Positions 52,754 to 63,090 are shown, counted from the first letter of the stretch. The stretch is 64,000 nucleotides of DNA from an uncultured Lachnospiraceae bacterium (GCA_947175055.1 CAMWLJ010000001.1:45322-109321), one strand, 5' to 3'. Numbers and translations are program-made. Notes: a model not told the origin generated them from the letters alone.

Positions 52754-53872
52754 ATGGAGAAAGCAAATGTATATTTTACAACGTTCAAGGCGACAGCGCA
52801 TGAGAACCTTCTGCAGAAGCTGCATCGTCTGATGAAGACAGCCGGGTTTGAGAAGATTGATTTCACCGATAAGTATGCGGCGATCAAGATTCATTTCGGG
52901 GAGTATGGCAACCTGGCATTCCTGCGGCCTAACTATGCCAGAGTAGTGGCTGATTATGTGAAGGAACTGGGAGGCAAACCATTTCTGACGGATTGCAATA
53001 CGCTGTATGTAGGCAGCAGGAAGAATGCCCTTGATCATTTGGAGACGGCATACATAAATGGATTCTCTCCTTATCAGACGGGATGTCATGTGATCATTGG
53101 AGATGGCCTGAAGGGGACTGATGAGGCATTGGTTCCGATTGACGGTGAGTATGTGAAAGAGGCGAAGATCGGGCAGGCAGTCATGGATGCGGATGTTTTT
53201 ATCTCACTGACACATTTTAAGGGACATGAAGCGGCCGGATTCGGCGGAACGCTGAAGAATATAGGAATGGGATGCGGTTCGAGAGCAGGTAAGATGGAAC
53301 AGCATTATGAGGGTAAACCGAGTGTGGATTCGTCTGTCTGCATAGGCTGTGGCGCATGTGACAGAATATGTGCACACGCTGCTCCGATCATAGAGAACGG
53401 TAAGGCACATATCGATCATGAGAAGTGTGTTGGCTGCGGACGGTGTCTTGCGGCGTGTCCGAAGGATGCGATCACGGCGGATCTTTCTAATTCTGTGAAG
53501 GTGCTTAACTGTAAGATGGCTGAATACAGCCTGGCGGTATGCAAAGATCGTCCATGCTTCCATGTATCTCTCATCTGTGACGTATCACCCAACTGCGACT
53601 GTCATTCCGAGAATGATATTCCGATCATTCCCAATGTAGGAATGCTTGCTTCTTTCGATCCGGTGGCGTTGGATCAGGCGTGCGCGGATCTGTGCAATCA
53701 GATGACACCGGTGGAAAGCAGTGTTTTGGGTGAGAATCTGAAGAAGCATGGCAATGAAGAGGGGCATGACCACTTCCATATGACACATCCGGATACGGAG
53801 TGGAAGAGCTGTATTGCCCATGCGGTGAAGCTGGGCCTGGGTACAGATCAGTACGAGCTTGTGCAGATCTAG
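52754..53872 (+). CDS. DUF362 protein with two 4Fe-4S clusters
   Basis: The 372-residue protein combines an N-terminal and C-terminal DUF362 region (KIHFGEYGNLAFLRP, THFKGHEAAGFGGTLKN, VALDQACADL) with an inserted ferredoxin domain that has two CxxCxxCxxxC sets (CIGCGACDRIC and CVGCGRCLAAC, residues about 198-240). Such proteins are common in anaerobes, with unknown redox roles. ATG 52754 is preferred over TTG 52742. Confidence 0.87.
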   Translation: MEKANVYFTTFKATAHENLLQKLHRLMKTAGFEKIDFTDKYAAIKIHFGEYGNLAFLRPNYARVVADYVKELGGKPFLTDCNTLYVGSRKNALDHLETAYINGFSPYQTGCHVIIGDGLKGTDEALVPIDGEYVKEAKIGQAVMDADVFISLTHFKGHEAAGFGGTLKNIGMGCGSRAGKMEQHYEGKPSVDSSVCIGCGACDRICAHAAPIIENGKAHIDHEKCVGCGRCLAACPKDAITADLSNSVKVLNCKMAEYSLAVCKDRPCFHVSLICDVSPNCDCHSENDIPIIPNVGMLASFDPVALDQACADLCNQMTPVESSVLGENLKKHGNEEGHDHFHMTHPDTEWKSCIAHAVKLGLGTDQYELVQI

Positions 53873-53978
53873 AAAGAGTGCGGGATACTGATGCCGCGAG
53901 TCAGATCAGTGTCGTAGTGGGATACGGACATGTGGCAGACAGAATGCAGAAAGGAATAACGAAGAAGGACAGGGAACG

Positions 53979-55772
53979 ATGAGGATAGACGAGAAATTAA
54001 CCCGATTACGCGAGTTGATGGGTGAGAACAACTTTTCTGCCTATATCATACCGACGGATGATTTTCATAGTTCGGAATATGTGGGTGACTATTTTAAGGC
54101 GAGAGAATATATGTCAGGATTTACCGGATCCGCAGGGACCCTGGTAGTTTTGCAGGATAAGGCAGCATTATGGACAGACGGCAGATATTTCATTCAGGCT
54201 GCCAGACAGCTTCAGGGCAGTACTATCGAGCTGATGCGTTCCGGGCAGCCGGATGTGCCCAAGATAGAAGAATATCTGGAGAAACATTTGGGCGAGAAAG
54301 CCGTGATCGGGTTCGATGGCCGCACAGTCACGAAGCGATTTGTGGAGATGATCGGAGAGAAGACTGACGCGAAGCAGATCACCTTTGACGGTAGTAAGGA
54401 TCTGGTGGATGCGATCTGGACGGATCGCCCGCCCCTTTCCAAAAAGCCGGTCTGGGAACTGCATGTGAAATATGCAGGTAAGAGCAGAGAGGACAAGATC
54501 AAGGAAGTTCGGACCAAAATGCAGGAAGAGAAGGCTGATCAGCTGCTGGTGACCGCACTGGATGAGATAGCGTGGCTTTTTAATCTGCGCGGAGGAGATA
54601 TTGCGCATACGCCGGTTTTTCTGTCTTATCTGCTTTTGACGAAGGAGCAGATCACGTTGTTTGCCCACGAGGAGATATTTCCGGTGCAGATATTGGAAAG
54701 GTTGACTCGGGAAGGTGTGACGATAAAGCCCTATGAGGAGATCGGGCAGGCGGTAGGCAATATGCCTGCGGGAACGAAGGTATGGTTGGACAGTGGGGCC
54801 GTGAATTACCGGCTGACACAAAAGGTACCGAAGGATGTGGAGATTCTGGATCAGGAAAGTCCGATCGTGCTTATGAAAGCAGTGAAGACACCGGAGGAGA
54901 TGAAGCATATGCGTGCTGCCCACATAAAGGACGGCGTTGCGGTGACGAGATTTATCCATTGGCTGAAGACAAATGTAGATAGGGAGACGGTCACGGAAGT
55001 AGGCGCTGCCGGGAAATTAGAGATGCTCCGGTCACAGATGGAAGGGTATTTGGAACCCAGCTTTTCTTCTATCATTGCCTATGGACCTCACGGTGCGATC
55101 GTGCATTATGCGCCGACACAGGAATCAGATGTGGAGATGAAGGCGGAAAGCTTCTGTCTGGCGGATGTGGGTGGTCATTATCAGGAAGGCACTACGGATA
55201 TCACCCGTACCATAGCGCTGGGGGATCTGACGGAGGAGGAGAAGCGGTATTATACGACGGTACTGCGAGGAAACCTGGCATTGGGCGCAGCGAAATTTGT
55301 GGAAGGTGTCAGCGGACAGAATCTGGATGTGTTGGCGAGAGGCCCATTATGGGAGATGGGCATGGATTACAATCATGGGACCGGCCACGGCGTAGGCTAT
55401 ATTCTTGGAGTGCATGAAGGGCCGCAGAGGATCCACTGGCGTGTCTCACCGGGAGCGCAGAGTGTTCCGTTGGAGGAGGGTATGATCGTATCCGATGAAC
55501 CGGGACTGTATCTGGAAGGACGCTTTGGCATCCGATTGGAGAATCTGGTTCTGTGCCGTAAGGGAGAGAAGAATGATCATGGTCAATTCCTGTATCTTGA
55601 GCCGTTGACGATGGTGCCTTTTGACAGGGAAGCGATTCTGCTGGAATTGATGACGGAGAAAGAATTGGAATGCCTCAATCTCTATCACCAGAGGGTGTAC
55701 GAGTCTTTATCACCGTATTTGGACGAGGAAGAGCAGTGCTGGCTGAAGGAAATGACGGCGCGGATACAGTAG
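53979..55772 (+). CDS. Xaa-Pro aminopeptidase (M24B)
   Basis: The 597-residue protein has two creatinase-like N-terminal domains and the C-terminal pita-bread domain with metal ligands in LADVGGHYQEGTTDITRT, GTGHGVGY, DEPGLY and RLENL. It removes N-terminal residues next to proline in the cytoplasm. The long form resembles eukaryotic-type XPNPEP1 and occurs widely in Lachnospiraceae. Confidence 0.92.
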   Translation: MRIDEKLTRLRELMGENNFSAYIIPTDDFHSSEYVGDYFKAREYMSGFTGSAGTLVVLQDKAALWTDGRYFIQAARQLQGSTIELMRSGQPDVPKIEEYLEKHLGEKAVIGFDGRTVTKRFVEMIGEKTDAKQITFDGSKDLVDAIWTDRPPLSKKPVWELHVKYAGKSREDKIKEVRTKMQEEKADQLLVTALDEIAWLFNLRGGDIAHTPVFLSYLLLTKEQITLFAHEEIFPVQILERLTREGVTIKPYEEIGQAVGNMPAGTKVWLDSGAVNYRLTQKVPKDVEILDQESPIVLMKAVKTPEEMKHMRAAHIKDGVAVTRFIHWLKTNVDRETVTEVGAAGKLEMLRSQMEGYLEPSFSSIIAYGPHGAIVHYAPTQESDVEMKAESFCLADVGGHYQEGTTDITRTIALGDLTEEEKRYYTTVLRGNLALGAAKFVEGVSGQNLDVLARGPLWEMGMDYNHGTGHGVGYILGVHEGPQRIHWRVSPGAQSVPLEEGMIVSDEPGLYLEGRFGIRLENLVLCRKGEKNDHGQFLYLEPLTMVPFDREAILLELMTEKELECLNLYHQRVYESLSPYLDEEEQCWLKEMTARIQ

Positions 55773-55880
55773 CAGAAGGGCGCAAAGAATGCCTGCGCCA
55801 TCGCTGATACGGGTGCAGGCATGACGAGCATATGTAGTATGGAGAGAAGCCGGACAAAAGCAGAGTAGAGAAGGGAAAAC

Positions 55881-56906
55881 ATGGAACAAAGGAAAATCAG
55901 ATGGGGTCTGCTGGGGGCAGGAGAGATCTTGAACCGCTGGATGAACGGTGCGCAGCAGATAGAAGATATGGAGATCGTTGCGGTTGCATCCAGAAGCAGC
56001 GAACGGGCCCGTAAGATGGCACAGAAATTTCATATTCCGGCGGCCGTAGACTATGAAGAGCTGTTGGCGCGTAAAGATATCGATGTGGTCTATATCCCGG
56101 TACCGCACACGGCGCATAAGGAACTGGCAGTGAGGGCAATGGAATCCGGGAAAGGGGTGCTGGTGGAAAAACCGGCGGCCATTAACGCGGAAGAGTTTCA
56201 GGAAATGATCGACTGCGCCAGGAAAAATCATACGTTTTTGATGGAGGCTGTGTGGACGAAATTTTTCCCGATCATACAGGAGATAGAGGGCAGGATTGGA
56301 GAGAAGGGAATCGGACAGGTACGGGTCGTACAGTCAAATTTTGCTTTCCGGAACGAGGTCGATCCGGCATCGAGGCTTTTTGACATGGAGCGTGCAGGCG
56401 GTGGGCTTTTGGATGTGGGCGTTTATAATCTGCATTTTTCTCGGATGGTCCTGAAGAAAGATCCGCTGTATCTGATCGGAAAAGCATCCATGGATACGGA
56501 TGAGCATCATCTTCAGATAGACGAGCAGGCCGCTTACATCGCACAGTATGACAGGGGTGAGCTGGCTGTAATGGGAAGCGGGGTACGTATCGGGATGCTG
56601 GACACAGCCTGGATTTATGGAACGAAAGGATACATTACAGTGCCTCATTTCTGGAAACCGACACGGATGCTTGTGACAGTCGGGAATGAAACCACGAATA
56701 TTGAACGAAAGGTGCCGCAGAAGATCGCGGGTGTGGAGGATGAAGGGTACCAGTATGAGATCGCACATGTAAATCAATGCATCCGGGAAGGCGTGGTCGA
56801 GTCACCGGTGCTGACGTGGAAGGATACGATGGCCATCCTGAACCAATGTGACAGTCTGCGGACAGACTGGGGAATCGTGTATCCGCAGGAAAGAAAGAGT
56901 TTATAA
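55881..56906 (+). CDS. Gfo/Idh/MocA family oxidoreductase
   Basis: The 341-residue protein has an N-terminal Rossmann fold (RWGLLGAGEILNRWM), the family motif VLVEKPAAINAEE (Glu-Lys-Pro) near residue 100 and the dimeric C-terminal domain. These enzymes oxidise sugars, inositols or dihydrodiols with NAD(P). The substrate is not known. The nearest similar context is a stand-alone gene. Confidence 0.88.
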   Translation: MEQRKIRWGLLGAGEILNRWMNGAQQIEDMEIVAVASRSSERARKMAQKFHIPAAVDYEELLARKDIDVVYIPVPHTAHKELAVRAMESGKGVLVEKPAAINAEEFQEMIDCARKNHTFLMEAVWTKFFPIIQEIEGRIGEKGIGQVRVVQSNFAFRNEVDPASRLFDMERAGGGLLDVGVYNLHFSRMVLKKDPLYLIGKASMDTDEHHLQIDEQAAYIAQYDRGELAVMGSGVRIGMLDTAWIYGTKGYITVPHFWKPTRMLVTVGNETTNIERKVPQKIAGVEDEGYQYEIAHVNQCIREGVVESPVLTWKDTMAILNQCDSLRTDWGIVYPQERKSL

Positions 56907-57116
56907 TATTTTCGGTGCAGATTTTTTGTGCTTATGAACAGGGAATATATCTGTATAGGAATTTAAAGGTAGGAGATACTTTTAGAGAATAGTATTTTTC
57001 AGTGGACGTAGTAGATGAAGAATGCAAGGCAATACGGTCATCTATCATGAGGACTCTGGACAGAAAGATACAAGTTGACGAAGAGATGTGGGATATCACA
57101 TAGAATGGAGGAGACT

Positions 57117-57671
57117 ATGGCACAGGCAGCAGGAAACAGTAAATACGCAGGAACTCAGACAGAGAAGAACTTGGAGGCGGCGATCGCAGGCGAATCGGTG
57201 GCGAGAAATAACTATACTTTCTTCGCATCCAAGGCGAAGAAGGAAGGATTTGAGCAGATTGCAGCAATCTTCCAGGAGACTGCAGACAACGAGAAAGAGC
57301 ATGCTAAGCTCTGGTACAAAGAACGTTATGGGATCGGTACTACGGCTGAGAATCTGGCAGCGGCAGCGGCGGGTGAGAATTATGAATGGACAGAGATGTA
57401 TGTAGGATTCGCGGAGACTGCGGAGAAGGAAGGCTTTCCGGAACTGGCGGCTAAGTTCCGTCAGGTGGCAGCTATTGAGAAACAGCATGAGGAACGTTAC
57501 CGGGCACTTCTTCGGAATGTAGAGATGCAGGAAGTATTTAAGAAGAGTGAAGTCAAGGTATGGGAGTGCCGCAACTGCGGACATGTCGTGGTAGGCTGTG
57601 ATGCACCTGAGATCTGTCCGGTGTGTGCACATCCGCAGGCGTATTTCGAGATCAAGGCGGAGAACTATTGA
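57117..57671 (+). CDS. Rubrerythrin
   Basis: The 184-residue protein has an N-terminal ferritin-like di-iron domain (Glu and ExxH ligands in [22 protein letters not shown] and IEKQHEERY) and a C-terminal rubredoxin domain (CRNCG then CPVC). It reduces hydrogen peroxide in anaerobes. ATG 57117 is preferred, with GGAGGA 5 nt upstream. Confidence 0.94.
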   Translation: MAQAAGNSKYAGTQTEKNLEAAIAGESVARNNYTFFASKAKKEGFEQIAAIFQETADNEKEHAKLWYKERYGIGTTAENLAAAAAGENYEWTEMYVGFAETAEKEGFPELAAKFRQVAAIEKQHEERYRALLRNVEMQEVFKKSEVKVWECRNCGHVVVGCDAPEICPVCAHPQAYFEIKAENY

Positions 57672-57754
57672 TGCCAAGACTTACAGTACCGCCCGCAGAC
57701 AGCGTGGCCGGACAGCCGGTTACTGCATAAGCGTGTGGAAGATTACGGGAAGAA

Positions 57755-57791
57755 CTGAGGTGATGTGGGCTGTTAGCTTATGTCACCTCAG
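57755..57791 (+). terminator. Hairpin after rubrerythrin
   Basis: CTGAGGTGA (57755-57763) pairs perfectly with TCACCTCAG (57783-57791). There is no T-run, so it may stabilise the rubrerythrin mRNA end rather than terminate. Confidence 0.45.
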
Positions 57792-57839
57792 TATTTGTGT
57801 GGAGTGTTACAAAGGAGTGTGTTAAACTGCAAAAAAAGA

Positions 57840-57891
57840 TTGACAGAATCTGACAAATGTTTTATTCTTAATTGACAGAACGTTTGTTCTG
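57840..57891 (+). promoter_or_regulatory. Promoter and palindromic operator of the solute transporter
   Basis: A perfect TTGACA (57840-57845) is 17 bp from TATTCT (57863-57868). A palindrome CAGAAC-GTTT-GTTCTG (57876-57891) lies just downstream, where a repressor would sit. A second TTGACA (57872-57877) overlaps it. The cognate regulator is unknown. Confidence 0.6.
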
Positions 57892-57909
57892 CGTTGCGAG
57901 GTGGAGGAT

Positions 57910-58545
57910 ATGCAGATCTTACAGATATTTTGGGACAGGCGGGAACTGTTTATAACCTGTCTGCTGGAACATATCAGAATATCACTGACAGCAGTGTTGT
58001 GTGCAGGGATACTCGGTATCCTGACAGGGATTCTGATCAGCAGACATAAGAAGGCGGCAGGTGTGGTGTTGGGGATCGTCAATGTGATCTATACTATTCC
58101 GTCAATCTCTTTGCTGGGATTTCTGATCCCCCTGACAGGAATTGGCAACCGGACGGCTATCATTGCTTTGACTGTCTATGGATTGTTACCCATTGTCAGG
58201 AATACGTACACGGGTCTGACGACTGTGGATGCCACTATTTTGGAGGTGGCGGAAGGGCTGGGCTCAGATGGCAGGCAGGTGATGTTTCGGATTCGATTTC
58301 CGCTGGCACTACCTGTGATCATCAGCGGCTTCCGCAATATGGTGGTCATGATCATCGCCATGGGCGGTATCGCCTCCTTTATCGGGGCAGGCGGCCTTGG
58401 AGTTGCGATCTACCGGGGAATCACAACCTACAATATGACGTTGACAGCTGCGGGCTCTATACTGATCGCTCTTTTGGCTCTGTTTTGTGACCGTCTGCTT
58501 TCTCTGGCGGAGAAAGCAGTTAACAGGAGGTACGGCATTGAATAA
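57910..58545 (+). CDS. OpuCB/ProW-type permease of a compatible-solute ABC transporter
   Basis: The 211-residue protein has five to six membrane segments and the family's pattern YTIPSISLLGFLIP and IIAMGGIASFIGAGGLGVAIYRGI. ATG 57910 is preferred, with GAGGTG 6 nt upstream. OpuC systems usually have two permease genes; here only one is found. The substrate is probably glycine betaine, carnitine or choline, which is inference. Confidence 0.88.
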   Translation: MQILQIFWDRRELFITCLLEHIRISLTAVLCAGILGILTGILISRHKKAAGVVLGIVNVIYTIPSISLLGFLIPLTGIGNRTAIIALTVYGLLPIVRNTYTGLTTVDATILEVAEGLGSDGRQVMFRIRFPLALPVIISGFRNMVVMIIAMGGIASFIGAGGLGVAIYRGITTYNMTLTAAGSILIALLALFCDRLLSLAEKAVNRRYGIE

Positions 58546-59263
58546 GGTGATTGAGATACGGGAATGTTCGGCAGCTTACGGAGAGAATGCGGTGCTGCAT
58601 AAGGTTTCCCTTACGGTAGAGCAGGGGGAACTGGTAGTGATCATCGGGCCTTCCGGATGCGGAAAGACGACATTGCTCAAGATGATCAACGGCATCGTGA
58701 CGCCGAGCGAAGGAGAAGTGATCGTTAACGGAGAAGCACTGGCGGAGTGCAATCTGGTTGCCTTGCGCCGACAGATTGGTTATGCGGTGCAGGGAGCGAA
58801 GCTTTTTCCGCACATGACGGTTCGGGATAATATCTGTTATGTTCCTGGCTTGGAGAAGAAGATGACGACAGAAGAGAAGCAGCATCTGGTCAAACGTATG
58901 CTGGAGATGGTTCAGTTGCCGGTGCAGCTTTCTAGCCGTTTCCCGCGGCAGCTTTCAGGAGGTCAGCAGCAGAGGGTGGGAATCGCCAGGGCCATGGCGG
59001 CGAATGCCAGGATACTTCTGATGGACGAGCCCTTCGGTGCAGTGGATGAGATCACCCGGAAAGGGCTGCAGGAGGAATTGCTTTCCCTGCAGGAGAAGAC
59101 GGGAGTTACGATCGTATTCATCACGCATGACATTGATGAGGCTTTTAAACTTGGCAGCCGTATTTTGATCATGAAGGAAGGCTGTATCTGGCAGGAGGGT
59201 ACGGCAAAGGATTTGATGGAATCGCCGCGGGATGCATTTGTGAGGAAGCTGTTGAACAGATAA
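58538..59263 (+). CDS. OpuCA/ProV-type ATPase without CBS domains
   Basis: The 241-residue ABC ATPase has Walker A GPSGCGKTT, signature LSGGQQQRV and Walker B RILLMDEPFGAVD. Most OpuCA proteins have C-terminal CBS domains that sense osmolarity; here the protein ends after the nucleotide-binding domain. The start is TTG 58538, with AGGAGG 7 nt upstream, overlapping the permease by 8 bp. Confidence 0.9.
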   Translation: MNKVIEIRECSAAYGENAVLHKVSLTVEQGELVVIIGPSGCGKTTLLKMINGIVTPSEGEVIVNGEALAECNLVALRRQIGYAVQGAKLFPHMTVRDNICYVPGLEKKMTTEEKQHLVKRMLEMVQLPVQLSSRFPRQLSGGQQQRVGIARAMAANARILLMDEPFGAVDEITRKGLQEELLSLQEKTGVTIVFITHDIDEAFKLGSRILIMKEGCIWQEGTAKDLMESPRDAFVRKLLNR

Positions 59264-59303
59264 GCGGCAGGATTATACTAGTTATGAAAGGGGAATGAAA
59301 GAG

Positions 59304-60221
59304 ATGGCAAAGAAGAGACAGGGAAAGAGACATTTGAAAAAGGCAGTCGTATTGTTCCTGGTCGTGGCGATGATGTCCGGCTTATGCGGCTGTGGGGAGA
59401 AGAAGGTGATCCGCATTGCCTCCAAGCCCATGACGGAGCAGTATATCCTGACGGAGATCATTGCACAGCTGATCGAGGCCGAGACAGATTATGAGACGGA
59501 GATCACCAAAGGTGTGGGTGGTGGTACGACCAATATCCATCCGGCTTTAGTCAAGGGAGAGTTCGATCTGTATCCGGAATATACGAGGACAGCATGGCTG
59601 AATGTCCTGAAGAAAGAAGAGATGGAGAAGGATGATGAGAAGCTGTATGCACAACTGCAGGAAGAGTATGCTGCTCTGGGATTGACTTGGACCGGCCTTT
59701 ATGGGTTTTCCAATACGTATGGCTTGGCGCTCAGACAGGAAACGGCGGAGCAGTATGGTCTGGGCACTTATTCGGATCTGGCAGCGGCTTCCGGAGAACT
59801 CATCTTCGGTGGTAATCCGGATTATATCGAGCTGGAGACCGGTTATCCCCGGCTCTGTGAGGCATATGGTATGCAGTTTAAAGACGTGAAGCAGATGGAG
59901 ATTGCCTTAAAATATGAGGCTTTGACAAACGGAGAGGTGGATGTGATCAATGCCTTTACGACAGATGCGCAGCTTGCGGCTAACAACCTGGTCCTACTTA
60001 CCGACGACGGCAGTTTCTTTGAGCGTTTCGATGCAGGTACGATCGTGAGAAAAGATGCGCTGGAGAAGTATCCGAAGCTGGAGGGTGTGTTGGAGAAGCT
60101 GAACGGACTGATTTCGGAAGACGAAATGCAGCAGTTGAATTATGAAGTGGAAGTAAACGGCAAAGAAGATAAAGAAGTGGCAAGACAGTTCCTTGTGACG
60201 AAGGGGCTGCTGTCAGAATAA
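59304..60221 (+). CDS. OpuCC-type compatible-solute-binding lipoprotein
   Basis: A lipoprotein signal with lipobox GLCGC is followed by the OpuAC-type domain (KPMTEQYILTEIIAQLIE, ALVKGEFDLYPEYTRTAW, QLAANNLVLLTDDGSFF). It captures the solute for the permease upstream. ATG 59304 is preferred over ATG 59295 by ribosome-site spacing. The protein is 305 residues. Confidence 0.9.
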   Translation: MAKKRQGKRHLKKAVVLFLVVAMMSGLCGCGEKKVIRIASKPMTEQYILTEIIAQLIEAETDYETEITKGVGGGTTNIHPALVKGEFDLYPEYTRTAWLNVLKKEEMEKDDEKLYAQLQEEYAALGLTWTGLYGFSNTYGLALRQETAEQYGLGTYSDLAAASGELIFGGNPDYIELETGYPRLCEAYGMQFKDVKQMEIALKYEALTNGEVDVINAFTTDAQLAANNLVLLTDDGSFFERFDAGTIVRKDALEKYPKLEGVLEKLNGLISEDEMQQLNYEVEVNGKEDKEVARQFLVTKGLLSE

Positions 60222-60275
60222 AGAGGCGGATGAGGATCTCCGCCAGCAGGGTATGCATTGCTAAAGCAATTTAAA

Positions 60276-60319
60276 AAGCTGCGGGACAGGGTCTTCCTAT
60301 CCCGCAGCTTGAATTTTTT
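60276..60319. terminator. Terminator between convergent transporter and glgD
   Basis: AAGCTGCGGGA (60276-60286) pairs perfectly with TCCCGCAGCTT (60300-60310). GAATTTTTTA follows on the plus strand, and AT-rich sequence flanks the other side, so it can serve both directions. Confidence 0.88.
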
Positions 60320-60362
60320 ATAGGACTCAGATTCCAAGCAGATATCTGAGTCAACTACAGTA

Positions 60363-61508
60363 TTAAACAACCTTAAATTTCTCAATATAGACCGGGAAAG
60401 TGTCAGTGCCTTTCATCTCCTTGCCGGCCGAGATCGTCACGTTCTTATCTGTGATCAGATATTCTACATTTGCACCTGCTTCTACCACTGTATCTTGCAT
60501 CAGAATGCAGTTCTTTACAGTAGCGCCTTTGCCGATCTTGACACCACGGAAAATCACGCTGTTCTCCACTTCACCCTCGATCACGCAACCGTCAGCCATC
60601 ATCACGTTCTGCACCTTAGCGCCATCCTTATAGTGGGTCGGGTTATCGCCGCGGATCTTCGTATAGATGGGAGCGGAAGAGAAGAGAGCATCCAGATTAT
60701 AGTCATCCAGAAGCTTCATATTCTCATCGAAGTAACTCTTCATGCCACTGATGCGTGCCACATAGTCTGTGTATTTGTAAGCCTGTACATTCAGTTTGCC
60801 AAGCTGCGGCATGATAACGTCGCGCATGAAGAAGGAACGTCCCTGGATATAAGCGTCATTTATGATGTTGATCAACAATTCTCTGTTAACGACGAAGATG
60901 TTCATGGACATCTTCTGTACGCCATCTGTCTTCGGATTGATGTATACTTTCTTAAGACGACCGTCTTCGACATCAAAGGTGTAATAGAAGATCTTATCAT
61001 TGGTCGGATAGTTCAGCAGTTCCTCCGGAATTTCCTGTTCATTGTAGGCGATCGTCATATCAGCACCGCTGTCGATATGAGCCTGCAACATAGCACTGAA
61101 ATCGAAGTTGACTACCACGTTGGTATCCGACATGATCACGTATTCCTCTTTCTGGTCTTTTAAGAAATCCAGAAGATTTGCCAGTGCGCTGGCGCGTCCC
61201 ACATAAGGGCCTCCTACTTCTTTCTCCGCAAAAGGAGGGAAGATGCGCAGACCGCCGTTCTTGCGGATCAGATCCCACTCGCGTCCGGAACCGAGATGAT
61301 CCATCAGGGAGTGATAGTTCTTGTTTACCACCACAGAGATGTTGTCAATACCGGAATGAGTCATGCTGGACAAGATAAAGTCAATGACACGGTAACGGCT
61401 GGCAAAAGGGATGGAAGCCATCAAACGCACGCTGACCAGTTCCGGAACCAGAGCATCATAACTGTTTGGAAAAATAATACCGACTACACTAGTGTTTGAT
61501 TTTACCAT
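60363..61508 (-). CDS. glgD: GlgD, non-catalytic partner of ADP-glucose pyrophosphorylase
   Basis: The 381-residue protein aligns with glucose-1-phosphate adenylyltransferase but lacks the catalytic G-G-Q-G-S-R loop: the N-terminus reads [18 protein letters not shown], as in GlgD of Firmicutes. The left-handed beta-helix C-terminal domain is present. GlgD binds GlgC and boosts its activity. It overlaps the end of glgC. Confidence 0.94.
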   Translation of the reverse strand: MVKSNTSVVGIIFPNSYDALVPELVSVRLMASIPFASRYRVIDFILSSMTHSGIDNISVVVNKNYHSLMDHLGSGREWDLIRKNGGLRIFPPFAEKEVGGPYVGRASALANLLDFLKDQKEEYVIMSDTNVVVNFDFSAMLQAHIDSGADMTIAYNEQEIPEELLNYPTNDKIFYYTFDVEDGRLKKVYINPKTDGVQKMSMNIFVVNRELLINIINDAYIQGRSFFMRDVIMPQLGKLNVQAYKYTDYVARISGMKSYFDENMKLLDDYNLDALFSSAPIYTKIRGDNPTHYKDGAKVQNVMMADGCVIEGEVENSVIFRGVKIGKGATVKNCILMQDTVVEAGANVEYLITDKNVTISAGKEMKGTDTFPVYIEKFKVV

Positions 61509-62710
61509 TGCTCTTCACCACCTTCTACATTATTTCTGACCATGGCATTGGGGCCTACCACGGCATTCTCACCGATAGTAACGCCGGAGCCGACAGTGGC
61601 CACGCCGTTCTCATCGCCGGAAGGCATCGCGCCTACCACGGCGTTCTCACAGATCGTTACGTTCTCTGCTACAATACAGTGTTTCACCACTGCGCCTGCC
61701 TTGACGGTCGTGCCACCCATCAGGACTGCATCTTCCACCACCGCGCCTGCTTCTACCTTCACGCCGCCGAAAAGGATGGAGTGTTTCACACTGCCCTTGA
61801 TCCGGCAACCGTCGGTGATCATGGAATTCTCTACGATTGCGCCGGGGTTGATCTTATGCCCGGTCATGCCGGCGTTGCGGCTGTAGATCTTCCAGTCCTC
61901 GTCGAAAAGGTTGATGCCGCTGTGCTCGGGATCCAGGACTTCCATGTTGGCTTCCCATAAGGAAGCGATGGTTCCTACATCCTTCCAGTAGCCGTTGAAA
62001 TGATAGGCATACATCTGACGGTGATCGCGCAGAAGGTTGGGGATGATATTGTTGCCGAAATCGTTCTCGGAGTTCGGGTCTGCCTCATCCTCTTCCAGAT
62101 ACTGTCTTAAGATATCCCAGTTGAAAATATAAATACCCATGGAAGCCAGATTAGACTTAGGTTTCTTAGGTTTCTCCTGGAATTCGGTGATCTTGTCATT
62201 CTCGTCGGCTACCATCAAGCCGAAGCGGGGAGCCTCTTCCCAGGGTACTTCCATAACGGCTACGCTGAATTCTGCGTTCTTCTCCTTATGGAATTTCAGA
62301 AAGGCGCTGTAATCCTGCTTACAGATCTGGTCACCGGAAAGGATGATGACATATTTGGGATCATAACGTTCAATAAAGGATATATTCTGATAGATTGCAT
62401 TTGCGGTTCCTTTATACCAGTCCGAGCCGTGAGCTTTCTGGTAGGGCGGTAGTACGTGTACACCTCCGTGAAGCCGATCCAGATCCCAAGGCTGCCCGTT
62501 GCCTATGTATTCATTCAATTCCAGCGGTTGATACTGGGTCAGGATTCCCACGGTATCAATGCCTGAATTAACGCAGTTGGAAAGCGGGAAATCGATGATA
62601 CGATATTTGCCGCCAAAAGGAACTGCAGGTTTTGCAAGCTTCTCGGTCAGTGCATACAGACGGGAACCCTGTCCGCCGGCAAGAAGCATTGCAATCATTT
62701 CTTTTGCCAT
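61502..62710 (-). CDS. glgC: Glucose-1-phosphate adenylyltransferase
   Basis: GlgC makes ADP-glucose from ATP and glucose 1-phosphate. The nucleotide loop [42 protein letters not shown] and the C-terminal beta-helix are intact in 402 residues. The start is ATG 62710, with AGGAGG 9 nt upstream. It is the first gene of a glgC-glgD unit driven by the promoter at 62799-62827. Confidence 0.96.
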   Translation of the reverse strand: MAKEMIAMLLAGGQGSRLYALTEKLAKPAVPFGGKYRIIDFPLSNCVNSGIDTVGILTQYQPLELNEYIGNGQPWDLDRLHGGVHVLPPYQKAHGSDWYKGTANAIYQNISFIERYDPKYVIILSGDQICKQDYSAFLKFHKEKNAEFSVAVMEVPWEEAPRFGLMVADENDKITEFQEKPKKPKSNLASMGIYIFNWDILRQYLEEDEADPNSENDFGNNIIPNLLRDHRQMYAYHFNGYWKDVGTIASLWEANMEVLDPEHSGINLFDEDWKIYSRNAGMTGHKINPGAIVENSMITDGCRIKGSVKHSILFGGVKVEAGAVVEDAVLMGGTTVKAGAVVKHCIVAENVTICENAVVGAMPSGDENGVATVGSGVTIGENAVVGPNAMVRNNVEGGEEQW

Positions 62711-62798
62711 ATTAATATTCCTCCTTTTAAACTTTATAAAAAGATTATATAACAAAATCATGGAAAATAATAGAAAAATCCGAAAAAAGTCGAAGAAA

Positions 62799-62827
62799 AT
62801 TATAATTTTTACCTATTGACTTTTCAA
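62799..62827 (-). promoter_or_regulatory. Sigma-A promoter of glgC-glgD
   Basis: On the minus strand TTGAAA (62827-62822) and a perfect TATAAT (62804-62799) are 17 bp apart. A second TATAAT (62749-62744) closer to the gene has no good -35. Confidence 0.8.
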
Positions 62828-63017
62828 AAAAACTGTGAATGGACAAAACGATGACTAACGGTATTTATTGTGCATTGACCATGAATGTGTACCGGTTGCC
62901 TGCAACCGTAAAGTGATCGGCAAGTACTACGTACTCAATGACCTTGCAGCAGAGTGCAGGGCACCGTGAATAGCAACAACGGCTGCGTACTTTGTGCATG
63001 AACCGATTCGTTTCGGG
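62828..63017. other. Structured intergenic stretch between glgC and hypB
   Basis: About 190 bp with small dyads, CGGTTG/CAACCG (near 62890-62910) and AGTAC/GTACT (near 62924-62936), and a repeated TTGACC/ATGACC motif. It matches no riboswitch I recognise. No gene was seen. Confidence 0.4.
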
Positions 63018-63046
63018 TTGCCTTGCCGGCGTTGTAATGATAAAAT
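63018..63046 (+). promoter_or_regulatory. Promoter of hypB
   Basis: TTGCCT (63018-63023) is 17 bp from TAAAAT (63041-63046), with TG just before the -10 (TGATAAAAT). It lies 45 bp before the gene. Confidence 0.65.
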
Positions 63047-63090
63047 AAACTTATATTTTAAAGAATTATATCTGCAAAAGGAGTATATAC

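Noticed and set aside
57877-57890. AGAACGTTTGTTCT as a LexA box
   Set aside because: It is a palindrome, but only about 11 of 14 positions fit the SOS box, and a solute transporter is not an expected SOS gene. It is kept as an unassigned operator.
62828-63090. Nickel/cobalt or cobalamin riboswitch ahead of hypB
   Set aside because: None of the conserved core sequences of these riboswitch classes could be found.
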